Assembly (NCBI GenBank): GCA_028015205.1
Contig: CM051516.1
Span: 31,324,230 to 31,388,229, forward strand
Length of the DNA stretch: 64,000 bases
Reading direction: 5' to 3'
Source of the DNA: Mytilisepta virgata
Taxonomy: Eukaryota; Mollusca; Bivalvia; Mytilida; Mytilidae
Shown here piece by piece: positions 12,430-24,207 of this stretch. The position numbers were made by a program, and so were the translations under genes. The notes under the pieces were generated by a model, which was not told where the DNA came from, made no database searches, and worked only from the letters and a program-made list of their open reading frames with translations. Position 1 is the first letter of the stretch. Each line of letters starts with the position of its first letter.

Positions 12430-12716
12430 AATAATATAATAACTCCTTATCCAAGTGATCCTGCAGATTATTATCAATACATTGTGTGCATTGTTACTGG
12501 TTGGAGACTAAAGGCAGGTACTTCAGCCAATGTTTCATGCTATCTGAAAGGCGAAAAGGGACAAGGAGCAAAACACAATTTATCACAATCGTCATCTCCA
12601 CATGCCCTTTTTCAGTCAGGATCAGAGGACTGGTTTCTTATAACATCTAAAATTGACCTCGGAAACCTTGAAAAAATAATAATTTGGCATGATAACACTG
12701 GGTCTTCTCCATCATG
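12430..12716 (+). CDS. Polycystin-1-like gene, exon encoding the PLAT domain
   Basis: The exon starts after TTTGCAG in phase 0 and ends in phase 2 at ATCATG|GTAAGT. Its 95 codons form most of a PLAT/LH2 domain: YYQYIVCIVTGWRLKAGTSA, then LKGEKGQG, LFQSGSEDWFLIT and the characteristic IIWHDNTGSSPSW. The last Trp codon is completed by the next exon. PLAT domains are intracellular beta-sandwiches that, in polycystin-1 family proteins, sit between the first and second membrane segments and bind membrane lipids or partner proteins. The combination with the downstream exons makes this a polycystin-1-like protein rather than a lipoxygenase or lipase. A phase-compatible acceptor lies 2.5 kb downstream. 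Confidence 0.92.
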
Positions 12717-13309
12717 GTAAGTTTTGTTCATTTTTCTAAAACATAATAATATGATGAAAAAATTTGTTTAAAGTTTTAATTTACCAGTATATAGGGTTTA
12801 TATATTTTATCAGGCTAGTACTTTTAAAATCATATTTCATTTCGGCAATTAAATGGTACGAAAACAAACAAGTGAAATGTACATGAACATGGAACCTGAA
12901 ATACTATTTTTAAAGGATCAACTGAATATTGCCATCAGTTGAAATTGCAATGTATGTAGCTCGATTTCAAGTGAACTCAAGATAAAATGTATTGTTTGCA
13001 TGTAATATGGAAAATATGGAATCATTTGAAAACATTTTACATTTTGCCACTTCAAATTCAGTAACAACACCAGTGTGGCAAATTTTGTTGAAAAATGTTG
13101 TAAAGCAAAAAAGAAACAAAAACAAAAAGGGTGTATAACAGATTCAGTCCGACAAATTATAATAGAGTAATGCAAGAAAATATTCGATAACAGAGCTTTG
13201 CAAGAAGGTGGTACTCTTACATGTAATTTAATGAAATATTAATTTAATTATATTTTTAAAATGTTTTAACTTTAGTTACTATCAATATTCAATAAACTTT
13301 TGATAACCT
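12717..13309. other. Intron sequence without recognised features
   Basis: AT-rich start of the 2,473-bp intron (12717-15189). No structured repeat is seen before the family-I array. Confidence 0.5.
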
Positions 13310-14345
13310 TTGAACATATAATACCTACAATTAAGATTTTTGGTCCACTGATACATTATCATATAAAGTTTGCGGTATACCTGTCTGTGACCCCCTGACC
13401 TCGTTTTCATGGTTTACTTGCTTCATAAACGTAAATGTAAAATCTGCGTCCAAGTTTCTTGCTTAAATACATTTCCCACCAACTATAATACCTAGGTCAA
13501 CCATATTTGGTCTGTAGATAGTTCTTAGCTGGCACATTGAGTGACCTGCGTCACATTTTGGTGATTAAGTTCATTTCTCAACAACTGTAATACCTAAGCC
13601 CACCATATTTATATAGACAGTTCTTAATGGTTACATATCAGTCTGGTACCTGGCTTGGGACTTTGACCTTAATATCATGCTTGAGTGACTTTGTCATATT
13701 TTTGTGGTTAAGTCCGTTTCTCAGCAACTATAATACCTAACCTAGATACACAATATTTGGTCAATAGATAGTTCTAGATAGTCTAGACAGTTTGACACCA
13801 GTCTTTTGGCCTTGAACTCAGTTTCATGGTTGAGTGACCTACATACATCATATTTTGGTTGTTATGTCAATATCTTAGCAACTGTAATACCTAAGTCAAC
13901 CACATCTGGTCAATAGATGGTTCTTAGTAAGTGCATGCCAGTGTGACACCTGTCTCTGGACCTTGACGTCAATTAATCTTTAGTCACTTGTGTTACAATT
14001 TTGTAGTTAGGTCAATTTCTCAGAAACTGTAATAACTAGACTCACTATATCTGGTCTATTGATAGTTCTTGGTTGGTACATTTGACGTCTGACAATTGTC
14101 TGTGGACATTGACCTTAATTTCATGGTTGAGTGACTTGCATCCATGTTTTCTGATAAAATCAATTTTTCAGCAACTTTCATACCTAGACCCACTGTATTT
14201 TGTCTTCTTAGTGGGTACATGCCAGTCTGTCTCCAGACCTTGACCTCGATTTCATGTTTTAATGACTTTGTCACAATTTCCAGATTAATACAATTTCTCA
14301 GCAACAGTAATACCTAGTACATACCACCATATTTGGTCAATAGAT
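13310..14345 (+). repeat. Family I tandem repeat array, intronic
   Basis: About six diverged units of roughly 160 bp have the same words as at 5806-7560 ('taatacctag', 'caccatatttggtc', 'tagttctta', 'ttgacct(c/t)aatttcatg'). The orientation is the same as in the first array. ORFs here are repeat shadows. Confidence 0.75.
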
Positions 14346-14349
14346 AGTT

Positions 14350-15058
14350 TTTAGTTAGCTTCAACGAAGTTGAGGGGGACTAAAGGAGTACTCCCGGCGT
14401 CCACAGCCATTTCTCACTTACTAGTTGACATAGTCATATATTTTTGTGTACAGTTTCACGTTGAAGAGACTGACCATGTGAAATAAGATAGAGGTCACAT
14501 GACCCATATTACATGGTTGACTGGCTTTATGTCAAAAACTTCTATTGAATTGTTATAATAGAGGAAAGATTCTTGCATTGTCCACTACAAATTTTATGTT
14601 TTTTGTTCCGATCTGAAATCTGAGATGGTCTTATGGGAAAATTCATTAAAAAATCTTCTTGTCTGAAACCACTAAGCCAATCTGAACCAAAGTTGTTATC
14701 AATCATTAAAAATCTAGGACCAACCTTGACAGCAATGGTCATTAGATGGTTCACTTTCATAAATGTGTCCATTGACATGGCCTGTCAATCAAGACGGCCA
14801 CCAAAGCTGAACTAAGTTTAACATAGGAACCTATGGAAAATTAATTTGCAGATTATCATACCTTAAATTTGACCATTTGGAACCAAACTAATGTCAGCAA
14901 TGGTTCTCTCTCAGAATTTTGTTTGATAATCTTGAATTTCAACTAAGATGGCCACCACACCCTAACTTTGTTTAACATTGTACCTATGGGAAAACCACCA
15001 GCAGAAGGTGGACAAGTTAAATCCAGGCGAGCGATACAGGCTTTTGAGAGCCTTTAGT
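14350..15058 (+). mobile_element. Head of another short-element family joined to a family A tail
   Basis: At 14354-14402 a different head occurs: AGCTTCAACGAAGTTGAGG followed by GGACTAAAGGAGTACTCCCGGCGTCC. It has the usual palindrome-then-CGTCC form. From about 14600 the body is family A ('cttcttgtctgaaaccactaagccaat', 'aagacggccacc'), ending at 15023-15058 with CCAGGCGAGCGATACAGG, hairpin and CCTTTAGTT. It is probably two elements abutted or nested; the exact joint is not clear. Confidence 0.55.
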
Positions 15059-15189
15059 TACTGTATTTCAATACATTGGTAAATAATGTTATGAATTAAT
15101 GGGAACCTTAAGTAAATTGTATAAGAATTTATTATACGACTGGCATTTAAAATTTTACAGAATAAATGTAAAAAAAAATAATATTTTAG

Positions 15190-15747
15190 GTTTCTTTCAA
15201 GAATATGGATTAAAGATCTACAGAATGGAAAACTCTTTAATTTTCTGTGTAATGATTGGCTCGGAAAAGAGAGTGGGTATTCAAAAGTCAGGTTACCGAA
15301 TATATCAACTAAAGAACTAAAGGCTTACTTTGGACAACAGTTTCTGTTTAAAATATGTCAGGACCTGCGAAAAACTAGCATTATCTGGAAACCTATCAGT
15401 AGTAGTTTTAATAGGGTACAACGATTATCTTGTGCTCTTTTACTATTGCTGTGTTTAATGTTAGCCTGCATGATTTTCCATGGAGTTTCGACCAATGAAG
15501 TTGTTAGGGCTGTTGATTCTCAGTTTGAATTCTGTCTTATTGATATAATTATTGGACTTAAGAGTGGACTAATTATGTTTCCAATTAATTTGCTAATCTT
15601 GGAGCTTTTCATAAGATTAAAATCAAAGGAAGAAAATAAAAGTGAATCCTTCATTGAAGTTCAAGTTGAAGACTTTCTTAGTCGTGACACAAGAAGCTCG
15701 TTATTGAAGAAGAAAACAATTCGACCATTACAGTATAAAATGATAAT
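15190..15747 (+). CDS. Polycystin-1-like gene, exon with membrane segments 2 and 3
   Basis: The acceptor is ATATTTTAG|G, and the first G completes the Trp codon of the PLAT exon. The encoded 186 residues continue the PLAT domain end (FLSRIWIKDLQNGKLFNF, then NDWLGKESG), the linker to WKPISSSFNRVQRLSCALL, membrane segment 2 (LLLLLCLMLACMIFHG) and segment 3 (IIIGLKSGLIMFPINLLIL). RVQRLSC just before a membrane helix is a strong polycystin-1 family signature. The donor was chosen as AAT|GTAGGT at 15748, because the next GT lies past an in-frame TAG. The phase-2 end joins the exon at 21638 to make one Met codon. That donor is the weakest boundary of the model. Confidence 0.88.
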
Positions 15748-17000
15748 GTAGGTATCTATACTACAAAAATTAAGGGCTCGATTTCTTTGGGCCGTCATCA
15801 CGTAATAACTGCAACAGATAGTATTCAAATCAGAATTTGAATAATTAAGGATGAATGTGTTGTCTGATGAAAATTTTACGTGTCTAGGTCGACATGTTTC
15901 TTTAAATCCTGGAATTATTACTCGAACTGAACCAATCCGACATATTTTGAAATTTCATCATTCGTCTCCACTTTCGGTCAGTCATCTGACTGTTTTTCGA
16001 ACATAAATTTATTGCATTCGTAAAAATAAATTTTTATGCCTTTTCCTGATACTGATATATTCATGTAATTCTGTCAATTATTCTAAACAGCTAAATGTTT
16101 GGCAGGGGCTAAAGAAATTTCTGTTTCCGCTATATAGATGTTGTTACTTAATAATCCGTACTTTAAGCATACCTACATCCCATCTATGGACATGAAATTA
16201 AAGAAATCAGAGACACACCACATTCTGTATCATGTATAGATTTGTACTTGTACAGAGATAATAATGGTCGATTGAAATCAGAACTTTATGACAAACGTGA
16301 TGATTTTAGTTTTCCGATTGTCAACTTCCCCTTTCTTAGCAGTAACATACAGGGTCTCCAGGGCTGATTCGCTACTTCATGTGATTTATATGGCGACTTT
16401 CTCGGTAGAGTGAGATTGCTGTCACATAAACTGCCAAGAAAGGGTGAGGCAGTTTCTGTTAATTTCATCATTCAAAAAGTTTTACGGTCGTCTTCACGAT
16501 ACTGCTTTCTTTATTACGATGCAGCTGTAAAACCAGCTGTGAAACTCGGGGATGTGGCTGCAGGAATCATTGGCTACAGTGCAATGTGTCATGTGGGGAA
16601 ATTAGAGGACAAAGTTGCTTTAATTCTCGGCATGGTGACTTGAATATAGAGACATTTGACTCTTTACAGGGCTTTGATACTGTCTATCCATATAACATTT
16701 AATATTGTCGTCTATACGTGATACTGAATAATTTGTTTAGCTTTTTAAATGATAATTACCAATCTGCATAACGTAAAAGTTCTTTTTTTTTCCCTACATA
16801 TTTTAGACAAATTCCCTTTTCCAACTTTCATTTCACAGTTCGTTTTATAGTCTCAATATCATTATTCCACATAAATTTTGAAAATTGATGAATATTTCTG
16901 AACGTACCTGAACATAACTTTTGCACATGCATTCTAACCATTCTTGCTTAACATATTAAAAAATTATTTTTTGTTTTTAAACTGTCTTTCATGCTTTTAA
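15748..17000. other. Intron, no recognised gene
   Basis: Start of the 5,890-bp intron to 21637. A 77-codon frame at 16410-16643 and its opposite-strand counterpart were checked. I recognise neither and do not call a gene. Confidence 0.5.
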
Positions 17001-17180
17001 ACCACCTCGATGGTCTCGTGGTAGCGTGCTCATCTCGAGTGCGGAAGGTCTCGGGTTTGATCCCCAGACGGGTCAAACCAGACATTAAAATTGGTATTTG
17101 CTGCTTCTCCCAAGTAGGAGTAATAGCAAAGGACTGGTCGGCTAAGGGTCAGTATAATATACCTGGGAGGTACATTTAAC
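17001..17180 (+). mobile_element. tRNA-derived SINE, + strand
   Basis: A tRNA-like head at about 17002-17073 has an A-box-like TGGTCTCGTGG (17011-17021) and a B-box-like GGTTTGATCCC (17054-17064). A tRNA-unrelated part follows ('ggctaagggtcagtataatatacctgggaggtac'). Lack of an acceptor stem that pairs cleanly, plus the non-tRNA tail, argue for a SINE rather than a functional tRNA gene. RNA polymerase III transcription would start near the A box. Confidence 0.7.
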
Positions 17181-17199
17181 AGATAAGAATTACCAAATT

Positions 17200-17720
17200 T
17201 AAAGGAAAATCGGTTGTATTTTTCCCAAAAATTAAAAAGAGAAATTTCCAATTTTCTTTTATTTCCCCCTACAAATAGTACTTTTTCATCCAAAATTAGC
17301 TATTTAGAATTTCACTATCAATATTTATTTACAGGTACTCCTACAGTATGCCAGTTTCTTTAAGTAAAAAAGATCGAGAATACATTTTAATCTCTACTTC
17401 CAATAAAGATGCAGTTCCTAAGTTTTCAGTGTTAATTTTGTCAAAAAATGAGATTTGACCCCACACATTCATGTTCATTCAAGGAAAAAACGTTTTCTCC
17501 CCTTTTGTTATTTTTAACTGGACATTACTTTGGAGATGACGTCGAAATTCGATATTGAAAAACATAAAATAAACTATAGTTAAATATTTTCCAGTTTTGC
17601 GTGATTTTTCCACAAAATCTCCATTTTCACCCCCAAAAAATGCTAAAATTATCCGATAGATTTTTGTCAATTTGTGATATTTTCGAAAGGACTAAAAACT
17701 TAATTGATTTTTTATCAAAA
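17200..17720. other. Intronic AT-rich sequence, nothing recognised
   Basis: No coding region, SINE or element end was seen between the SINE and the family-E element. Confidence 0.5.
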
Positions 17721-17723
17721 CAT

Positions 17724-18154
17724 CTTTTGTTGCAATTAGTTTGAGGTATGGTGATGTTTGTCCAATGCCGCAATGTGAGGGAGGGACCTAGTAATGGTCT
17801 GCGTTCATCTGATTATCCGTCCGTCCGTCACAGCTATTTGTCATTACAATTCCTCTGAGACCGCTGATCACATTTCGTTAAAATTTTGTAGGACTGTTAG
17901 TCACCATATGTACTTGATTGTATCGAACCGCAGTTTTGATTCGACAAATTTTATGAGAGTTATGGGACTTTAATGTTTTGTGCATGTGTCACTACAGGAA
18001 CACTTTGTAATGTCCTGCAATTTTTTTTATTATGTGTTGACATCCATACTGTGCCACCATTTCAATAATGCACATTTTTTGTATATCTTGTGGGGCTTCG
18101 ACTTTTTAGGCGGTGGGGACATATGGCTACGTGTAGCATTCTTGTTTAGGCTAG
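17724..18154 (+). mobile_element. Family E short element, copy 1
   Basis: The copy has CCGTCCGTCCGTCACAGCTATTTGTC near its start (17816) and a single body ('ggaacactttgtaatg', 'tgttgacatccatactgtgcc'). The tail (18110-18150) reads GGCGGTGGGGACATATG, the perfect hairpin GCTAC-GT-GTAGC, then ATTCTTGTTT. Copy 2 is at 26886-27197. The microsatellite, tail hairpin and CTTGTTT end match the layout of family A although the sequence is unrelated. Confidence 0.7.
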
Positions 18155-18410
18155 TTTGACTGGACTACTGGCAGACATGGTCATTAAATGGTCCCCTTAC
18201 AGAATTTTGTCTGCTGACCTGGCGTGTTTGATAACGTTGAAAGTCAATTAAGATGGCCAACACACACTAACTTTGTTTAACACTGTACCTGAATGTATGG
18301 GAAAACCATGCAGTCATTAGATAACTGATACACTTAGATTTTCAGTCCTACTGAAGGTGGACAAGTTGAATCAGGTGAGCGATACAGGCTCTTGGGAGCA
18401 TCTAGTTTTT
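18155..18410 (+). mobile_element. Family A element, 3' fragment
   Basis: One unit ('tggtcattaaatggtccccttacagaattttgt', 'aagatggccaacaca') and the tail TCAGGTGAGCGATACAGG, hairpin CTCTTGGGAG and CATCTAGTTTTT at 18371-18410. It starts directly behind the family-E tail. Confidence 0.7.
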
Positions 18411-18639
18411 AATTATTTCTTTGTGTTCAAAATTCATAATCTTCCAAAATTTTCAAAACAGATACAATGTCTAATTTTTGCTTCATAAGTTGTTGGGATA
18501 TGTTTTAATAATGATTTTTAAAATACAAATTGCAATTAGTGAAATCATAAAATTTTTGATAATTTTATGTTAGATTAATAAGATACCGTTAATTCTTTTT
18601 CTACCAGTAAGATTTTTCATTTCAATAGTTACGGTGTAA

Positions 18640-18760
18640 AAAATCTCCAATGTAATAAATGGTTCTAGGGTAGAACTGTCATAAATGGTTGTAGAGTAGA
18701 ACAGTTCACAGTGTTTCTAAGGCAAAACCGTTCAATATGGTTCTGCATGTTGGTAAGATA
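18640..18760. repeat. TTCTAG-type repeat, left block (inverted partner at 20.3-20.9 kb)
   Basis: The words ATAAATGGTTCTAGGGTAG and AACTGTCATAAATGGTT are exact reverse complements of sequence near 20500-20535 (ACAGTTCTACCCTAGAACC). The two blocks face each other about 1.8 kb apart. Confidence 0.65.
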
Positions 18761-19218
18761 AACAGCATTAAGTCTCTTTTAAGTAACTGGTTTTACAAAG
18801 CACTTTAAAATATTGCATCGGAAGAGTTACAGTAATCTCCGAAGGGGATTCAAGATTTTTTTTTTTTTTTTTCATCGAGAAAGTCAAAATATCAGTAGTT
18901 ATTAATAATTATGATGTGGAGAGGAGGATTAAGATGCCAAAAGTTTACTACTTTTGCTACAGTCATGTGACAGTCTAAAGATATCATGGTTGAATCAATT
19001 ACTAGACCCACAAAATTACTCAGCTTCAAAGATTCTTTGGAACACATCTACTTTACCGGTCCGGAAAAAAATACGGAAAATATAGATATATAAGTGTATA
19101 TGTACAGGGTTCCCGCCATAAGAGCTAAATCAGAAAATGAGCAAAAAATCTATAAAATAAAAGAAAAGTCGGATTTCTTGGGTCATTTTATGTTTAAAAA
19201 ACTTGTTTTAAACAGTTT

Positions 19219-19463
19219 TAATACGCATGGGTCGTAGACGGGACCTATTATGGTATACCAATGTCTGTCCATCCGTCAACATTTCGTACCGTAACTCAAA
19301 TTTGCCTGAATTAATTCTCATGAAATTTTAACACATTAGGATTGACGGAAGAACGCTCACTTTCGATTTTAACAATTTTCAATTTTGTCATTCTGGGGTT
19401 ACTTAGATTGTCCAAATATAAGGAGGGGGGGATATTATTCCCTTTCATGGCAGTTCTAGTTTA
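19219..19463 (+). mobile_element. Short element with CTAGTTT end (family F)
   Basis: The copy starts near GGGTCGTAGACGGGACC, with CTGTCCATCCGTCAACATTTCG close behind, and ends CATGGCAGTTCTAGTTTAAT. It shows the same start and end themes as the other families but has only one copy here, and no convincing tail hairpin, so the boundaries are approximate. Confidence 0.4.
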
Positions 19464-19499
19464 ATATTCTTCTATTTTGTATGACTATTGCTTTTCAAT

Positions 19500-20122
19500 G
19501 TATGTTCAAACCCTGTTTTTTGCCATCACTTGCCGCCCATTGTCGATCGATCCATCTTCGTCGCGGTCGTAAAAGATCTTCGTTGAAACCACTTTGCCAA
19601 TTAAATGAAACTTAGGCAGTAATGGCACTTAAGGGGTTCTCTTTGAGAATTGTATCCAATGATCCCACCCGCCATCCGAGATGTCCACAAGAGCCGAACG
19701 TAGTTTAATTTAGGACCCTATGCGAAAATTTCCTGAGCAGGTTTGACAATTGGAACGAAACTTGTAGTAATGGCCCTTTCGTTGTACTTTATCAAAATTG
19801 TATCTGATGATCAAGGGTTCTTAGGTGGCCTTGTTTCAGAAATATAATTGATGACTCTGTTTGCCATCCAAGATGGTCACCAAGGCCAAACATAGTTTAA
19901 CAGAGATCCCAGTGGAAATATTCAGTAAAAATCTTTTTGTCTGAAACCATTCATCAAATTGCAACCTACTATAGCAAAACTAGTGAGCCTATTTGAACCC
20001 AATTTGACAGCAATTTTTCAGACTCACGACCAACCAAACTGGATATAGTCAATTTATTCGAATTGAAGTCAGAAAATGATATTCAAGTGAGCGATAAAGG
20101 TTCCTGGGAGCCTTTAGTTCAT
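19500..20122 (+). mobile_element. Family A element
   Basis: The head is degenerate (TTTTTTGCCATCACTTGCC, then GTCGATCGATCCATCTTCGTC). About three units follow with 'cttcgttgaaaccactttgccaatt' and 'caagatggtcaccaaggcc'. The tail at 20083-20120 is CAAGTGAGCGATAAAGG, a degraded hairpin and CCTTTAGTTC. Confidence 0.65.
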
Positions 20123-20289
20123 AATTTTCGTCAGACTTATTCAATATTTTTTGGAAATAAAGAACAAGGAATTGAACTGGAGTAATAACAGTTTTTGTAA
20201 AACCTTTACGAATTATCATTATCGGATTTACTTTTTGATAGGTATATTTGAAGCGAAGTCACTTCAACTGTTCAGTTTTGATCTTTCTT

Positions 20290-20920
20290 TAGAGTGTGTC
20301 ATCAGAAATGTTCTGGGACTGTTGTAGAATTATCATCATGACACTTTAACAACCGTTCATGACAGGGTGTGTCCTGACCTAGAACGAACCGTTCTAGAAA
20401 GTTCTGGCCTAGAACGAAACCATTCTAGAAAGTTCTGGCCTAGAATCGTTATGAACATTTCTACCCCAGAACCATTCATGATAGTTCTGTCCGAGAACCA
20501 TTAATGACAGTTCTACCCTAGAACCATTTATGACTGAATGTGTCCTGACCTAGAACAATCGTGGATAATTCTTCCATATGACCAATCTAGATTTCTGAAA
20601 TACCGTAAGAACTCATACAGTCTGAAATTAAAACTCTTAAGGGCAGAGACAGGACTTTATAGTGTTTTATAAATTTAATACATCAAATAATCATGTGATT
20701 AAATCTTTTTGTGAATCCTTCCCATGATGTCATTTTATGAACAGTTCTGACCTAAACCTATTCTTGACAGTTCTATCTAAACAGTTCTAGGATAGTCTTC
20801 GCAATTTTACCCAAGAACCATTTATGACAGATTTGGTTCTTCCCTGGACCCATTTTAGAACGGTTCAAGGACATGAGTGTTCGCAGTTTTACTCAAGAAC
20901 CATTATTGTTTGTAGAACTT
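20290..20920. repeat. Palindromic TTCTAGAA / AGAACCATT minisatellite
   Basis: The block holds repeated AGAACCATTNATGACAGTTCT-like words (kept short here) with TTCTAGAA cores at 20400 and 20430, spaced irregularly by about 26-40 bp. Part is an inverted copy of 18640-18760. It may be a foldback element or the terminus of one. Confidence 0.6.
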
Positions 20921-21637
20921 TTAATCAGCACTTTACTAAGATTTACGATTAAATGTTCGCGATTTTTAATTTAAAAATCAATGAAATAACATATGAAAAA
21001 AAAACGTTTTTTTTTTTAATATCAGTCAACGAATTTATGCCATTTTCAGTCCACGAAAATAGGTAGATAAGAAAAAAATCTGCGGTAAATAACCTGTCCT
21101 CAATTCAAAAAGAAAACACTTGAAAAATATTCTGTCCTTAGAAATTTTGTCAGGCACAGTTTCCTCAGTCATTAGGATGCAGGGAACACCAAGTTTTGAT
21201 ATTATACATTTTGTTCTGCAAAATCGGGTGAACTGGGATTACCCGTTTTGCTAAAGCACACCTTTACAAATATATCTAAAACATTTGTGAAACATACACA
21301 AATAAATAAGATGCATAAGTTAAACAGAAATACATAAATCTATATAGATTCCTGGTGATAAGTAGTTCTAAATAATAACTTATATACTACACAATGTATT
21401 TGTTCAATTTTCAAAAACCTATTGATGGTTGTTCATCATCTGAACATGCACATGTATAGCCATTTTATGTAACCTATATCATGAATATGAAAGATTCATT
21501 GTTTTCCAAATATCTTGTATATGAAATGTTTTATATTTTAGCAAAATTGTTCACATTTTGTCTGACACCCATTGAGTGGGGATATCATAGCAGAACAACA
21601 CAACAATTTATATAAAATTGTTTCTTTATTTTTTCAG
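20921..21637. other. Intron end, no other feature
   Basis: AT-rich intronic sequence ending in a good polypyrimidine tract and TTTTTCAG acceptor at 21630-21637. Confidence 0.5.
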
Positions 21638-21903
21638 GTTTCCACATTGGTTCATATACATTACATGGACTGTCGTGATTTTTGCATCTCTCACAGTTTC
21701 CTTTGTTTTATTACTGTTTGGAATCAACTATAACTACCAGCAAGGTCTAAAGTGGCTGATGTCCTTTTTCATAGCATTTATTGAGGAATTCTTTGTCTTG
21801 GAACCACTATATGTTGTTGCCTTTGCTCTGCTTCATACAGTTATATTTCGAAGACCGGTAAAAGTTTGGAATGCACCTCCATTAACGGTACTGGTTGCAA
21901 AAG
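21638..21903 (+). CDS. Polycystin-1-like gene, exon with membrane segments 4 and 5
   Basis: The exon (266 nt) lies between TTTTTCAG and AAAAG|GTATTC. It encodes FPHWFIYITWTVVIF and ASLTVSFVLLLFGINY (segment 4), then GLKWLMSFFIAFIEEFF and LEPLYVVAFALLHTVIF (segment 5). The P-x-W-x-x-Y-x-x-W start and G-x-x-W-L-x-S-x-x-x-A-x-x-E pattern fit polycystin-1 proteins, where this block precedes the six-helix channel part. Phase 2 in and phase 1 out agree with both neighbours; the split codon at the 3' joint becomes Asp. Confidence 0.92.
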
Positions 21904-22214
21904 GTATTCCTTGTAATTTATTATGTGTAATAACAAATGATTGAAAGTAAATCATGTATGTTGATTTTTGCCAATTTTAAATTTTATGTCCACTCTTCTG
22001 TTATCTGTATATATAATATATTCATTGTTGAAAATATAAATTTATTTTGACAAGCCTTAGAAGCAGGTTACCAAACATTTCTCATCTCTTTTGTGCCAAT
22101 TATCTTTATATTCCGACATTGTATATACATTGTGTTGTTGCTGCAATAGTAACTTGTTATCTGACAATGTAAAATGACATTTCTAGCAAATCTGAAAAAG
22201 GATGTTTTCTCGCA

Positions 22215-22430
22215 CGGAATCTGGGAAAACATGAAGTCATATGTTGCTCACAGTGGTCGAATTTCAAAATCTGTAAATTGAAATCCTCTTTCTTGTTTTT
22301 TATCTCTACAGTATTGTCATATAAATTTTGCAGATGCACAGTAAGGTTTAAGTATTTTGATTTTCAAAAAAGTGGCTCACAGGGGTTGAATTTCTAAAAT
22401 TGTGAATATTTGGTTGCAACCTAAACATTT
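22215..22430 (+). repeat. Family D fragment
   Basis: The words 'acagtattgtcatataaattttgcagatgcacagtaagg' and 'ggttgaatttctaaaattg' match the family-D body at 9200-9560. It ends at a T run where a family-A head begins, as expected if family A inserted into it. Confidence 0.6.
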
Positions 22431-23910
22431 TAGTTCACCTGACCCGAAGGGTCATGTGAGGAGCTATTGTCATCAATAGGTGTCTGTCGTCATCATCATC
22501 ATCTGTCATCTTTAAACTTTTACTTTTCAATCTTCTTCTCTGAAACCAGTGGGCAGATTGGAATCAAACTTTGCAGGAATGTTTCTGGGGTGGTCCTCTA
22601 CAAAATTCCTGTTTTTTGTTCTGATCGCAAATTCATCATGGCTGCCTTTGCATTTATGCACTCTGATTAGCTTAAATTTACGAAAATCTTTTTCTCTGAA
22701 ACTAAAAATAATTGAATTATTATATTGCAGGAATGATCCTTACATAGTCCTCGACAAAGGTTATGTTTTTGTGCCAATTTGAAATCCAAGATGGCTGCCA
22801 CCACAGGACACATTTAACATAGGATCCTTTAGAAACCGTTTGACAGATGGAAGTAATATTAAGCATGAATGATCAGATAATGGTCCTCAACAAAATGGGT
22901 GTTTTTGGTGCCGATTTGAAATTCAAAAACATGGTTGTCATGGCCATTTATGCACTCTGATTGTCCGAAATTTCTACAACCTCTTCTCTGAAACTACAAA
23001 ATGAATTGAAATTTTGTATTGCAGGAATGATCCTTACATGGTCCTAAACCGAGTTTATGTTTGTCATGACAATATGAAATCCAAGATGGCTGCCACTATG
23101 GGACACTTTTTATTAGTTTCTGTCTCTTCCTTGCGTCCGTCGTCTATCGTTCGTCGTCGTACGTAAACCTTTGACAATTTGATCTTCTGTCTACTTGGCG
23201 GATTGTAACCAAACTTGGCACAGATGATGTATTGAAGGACCTCTACAAACGATCTACCATTTGTGCCAGTTGGATGAACAAAATGGCCGCCATAGGCTAT
23301 CCTTCATTATTCTTGGTCAATTTTCAAACATCTCCTCTGAAACTATATCATAAAATATTTTGAAACTTTTCAGGATTTATGAAAGTAATACTCTCTACAA
23401 ACGATCCACTTTTGGTTTACATTCGTCCTCGCAACTGATGGCTGCGGTTGTTCAAAGTATCCATTGAAACCATATGGGAAAAGACTAATTGGCAGATTGT
23501 AACCAAAAGTATCAGGAATAATGCATTGAAGGACTTTTATTAATGTTCTACCTTTGTTTCTGGATGGATGAACAACAAGACCACCAGAGGCATTCCTTGA
23601 TTTTTATTATCCAATTTTCAAAAATCTTCTCTTCTGAAACTACACGATGAAAAGTTTTCAAACTTAGCAGGAGTACCTTTTACAAACTATCTACTTTTCA
23701 TCTGAGTTCATCTGATCAACCGACGGGTGGGGTTGTTCAAAGTTTCTATTGAAACCATATGGGAAAGGACTTTTTTTGTCATTTTCTCAGAAACTAATAG
23801 GCAGATTGTAAGCAAAGTTGGCATGAATTATGTACAGAAGGACAGATATATTTTTCCCCTTTTTAGGTCAAAGGTCAAATATCAAGGTGACGTTGACACT
23901 TTATTCTAAT
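22431..23910 (+). mobile_element. Two family A elements without clear tails
   Basis: Head 1 at 22431-22510 is TTTTAGTTCACCTGACCCG, GAAGGGTCATGTGAG, then a CATCATCATCATCTGTC tract. Head 2 remnant at 23106-23165 is TTTTTATTAGTTTCTGTCTC, then TGCGTCCGTCGTCTATCG. Bodies have 180-220 bp units ('tctctgaaac', 'atgatccttacat', 'aagatggctgcca'). No GTGAGCGATACAGG tail was found before 23910, so both may be 3' truncated. Confidence 0.6.
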
Positions 23911-24207
23911 CACACTACTGTCATGACTGTAACTTTCCACTTTTTGGATATTTTTTTGTGACATAAAAAAAACATTCATACAACTTTTTATATTTTTTGT
24001 TATGGATTAGCTATGGCAACGAATTACATATACATACATGTATCATAATGTTCCTCAACTCTCATATGGACATATGTTTTTGTTTTTCTATTATATAGAG
24101 ACCATTGTTTATGTTTTGTTTTATTTCATTCTTTATTTTGAAAAATACATTCTTTATTTTGAAAAATATGTTTTTTACACTTCCAATGACATTTTGATTA
24201 ATTTTAG

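Noticed and set aside
15752..15757. Alternative donor TAG|GTATCT for the exon starting at 15190
   Set aside because: It would include an in-frame TAG stop; AAT|GTAGGT at 15748 keeps the frame and the phase with the next exon.
17002..17073. Functional tRNA gene
   Set aside because: A and B box-like motifs are present but a clean acceptor stem is not, and a non-tRNA SINE body follows.
21618..21944. A free-standing 108-codon membrane protein gene
   Set aside because: Splice sites and phase place its core as an internal exon of the polycystin gene.
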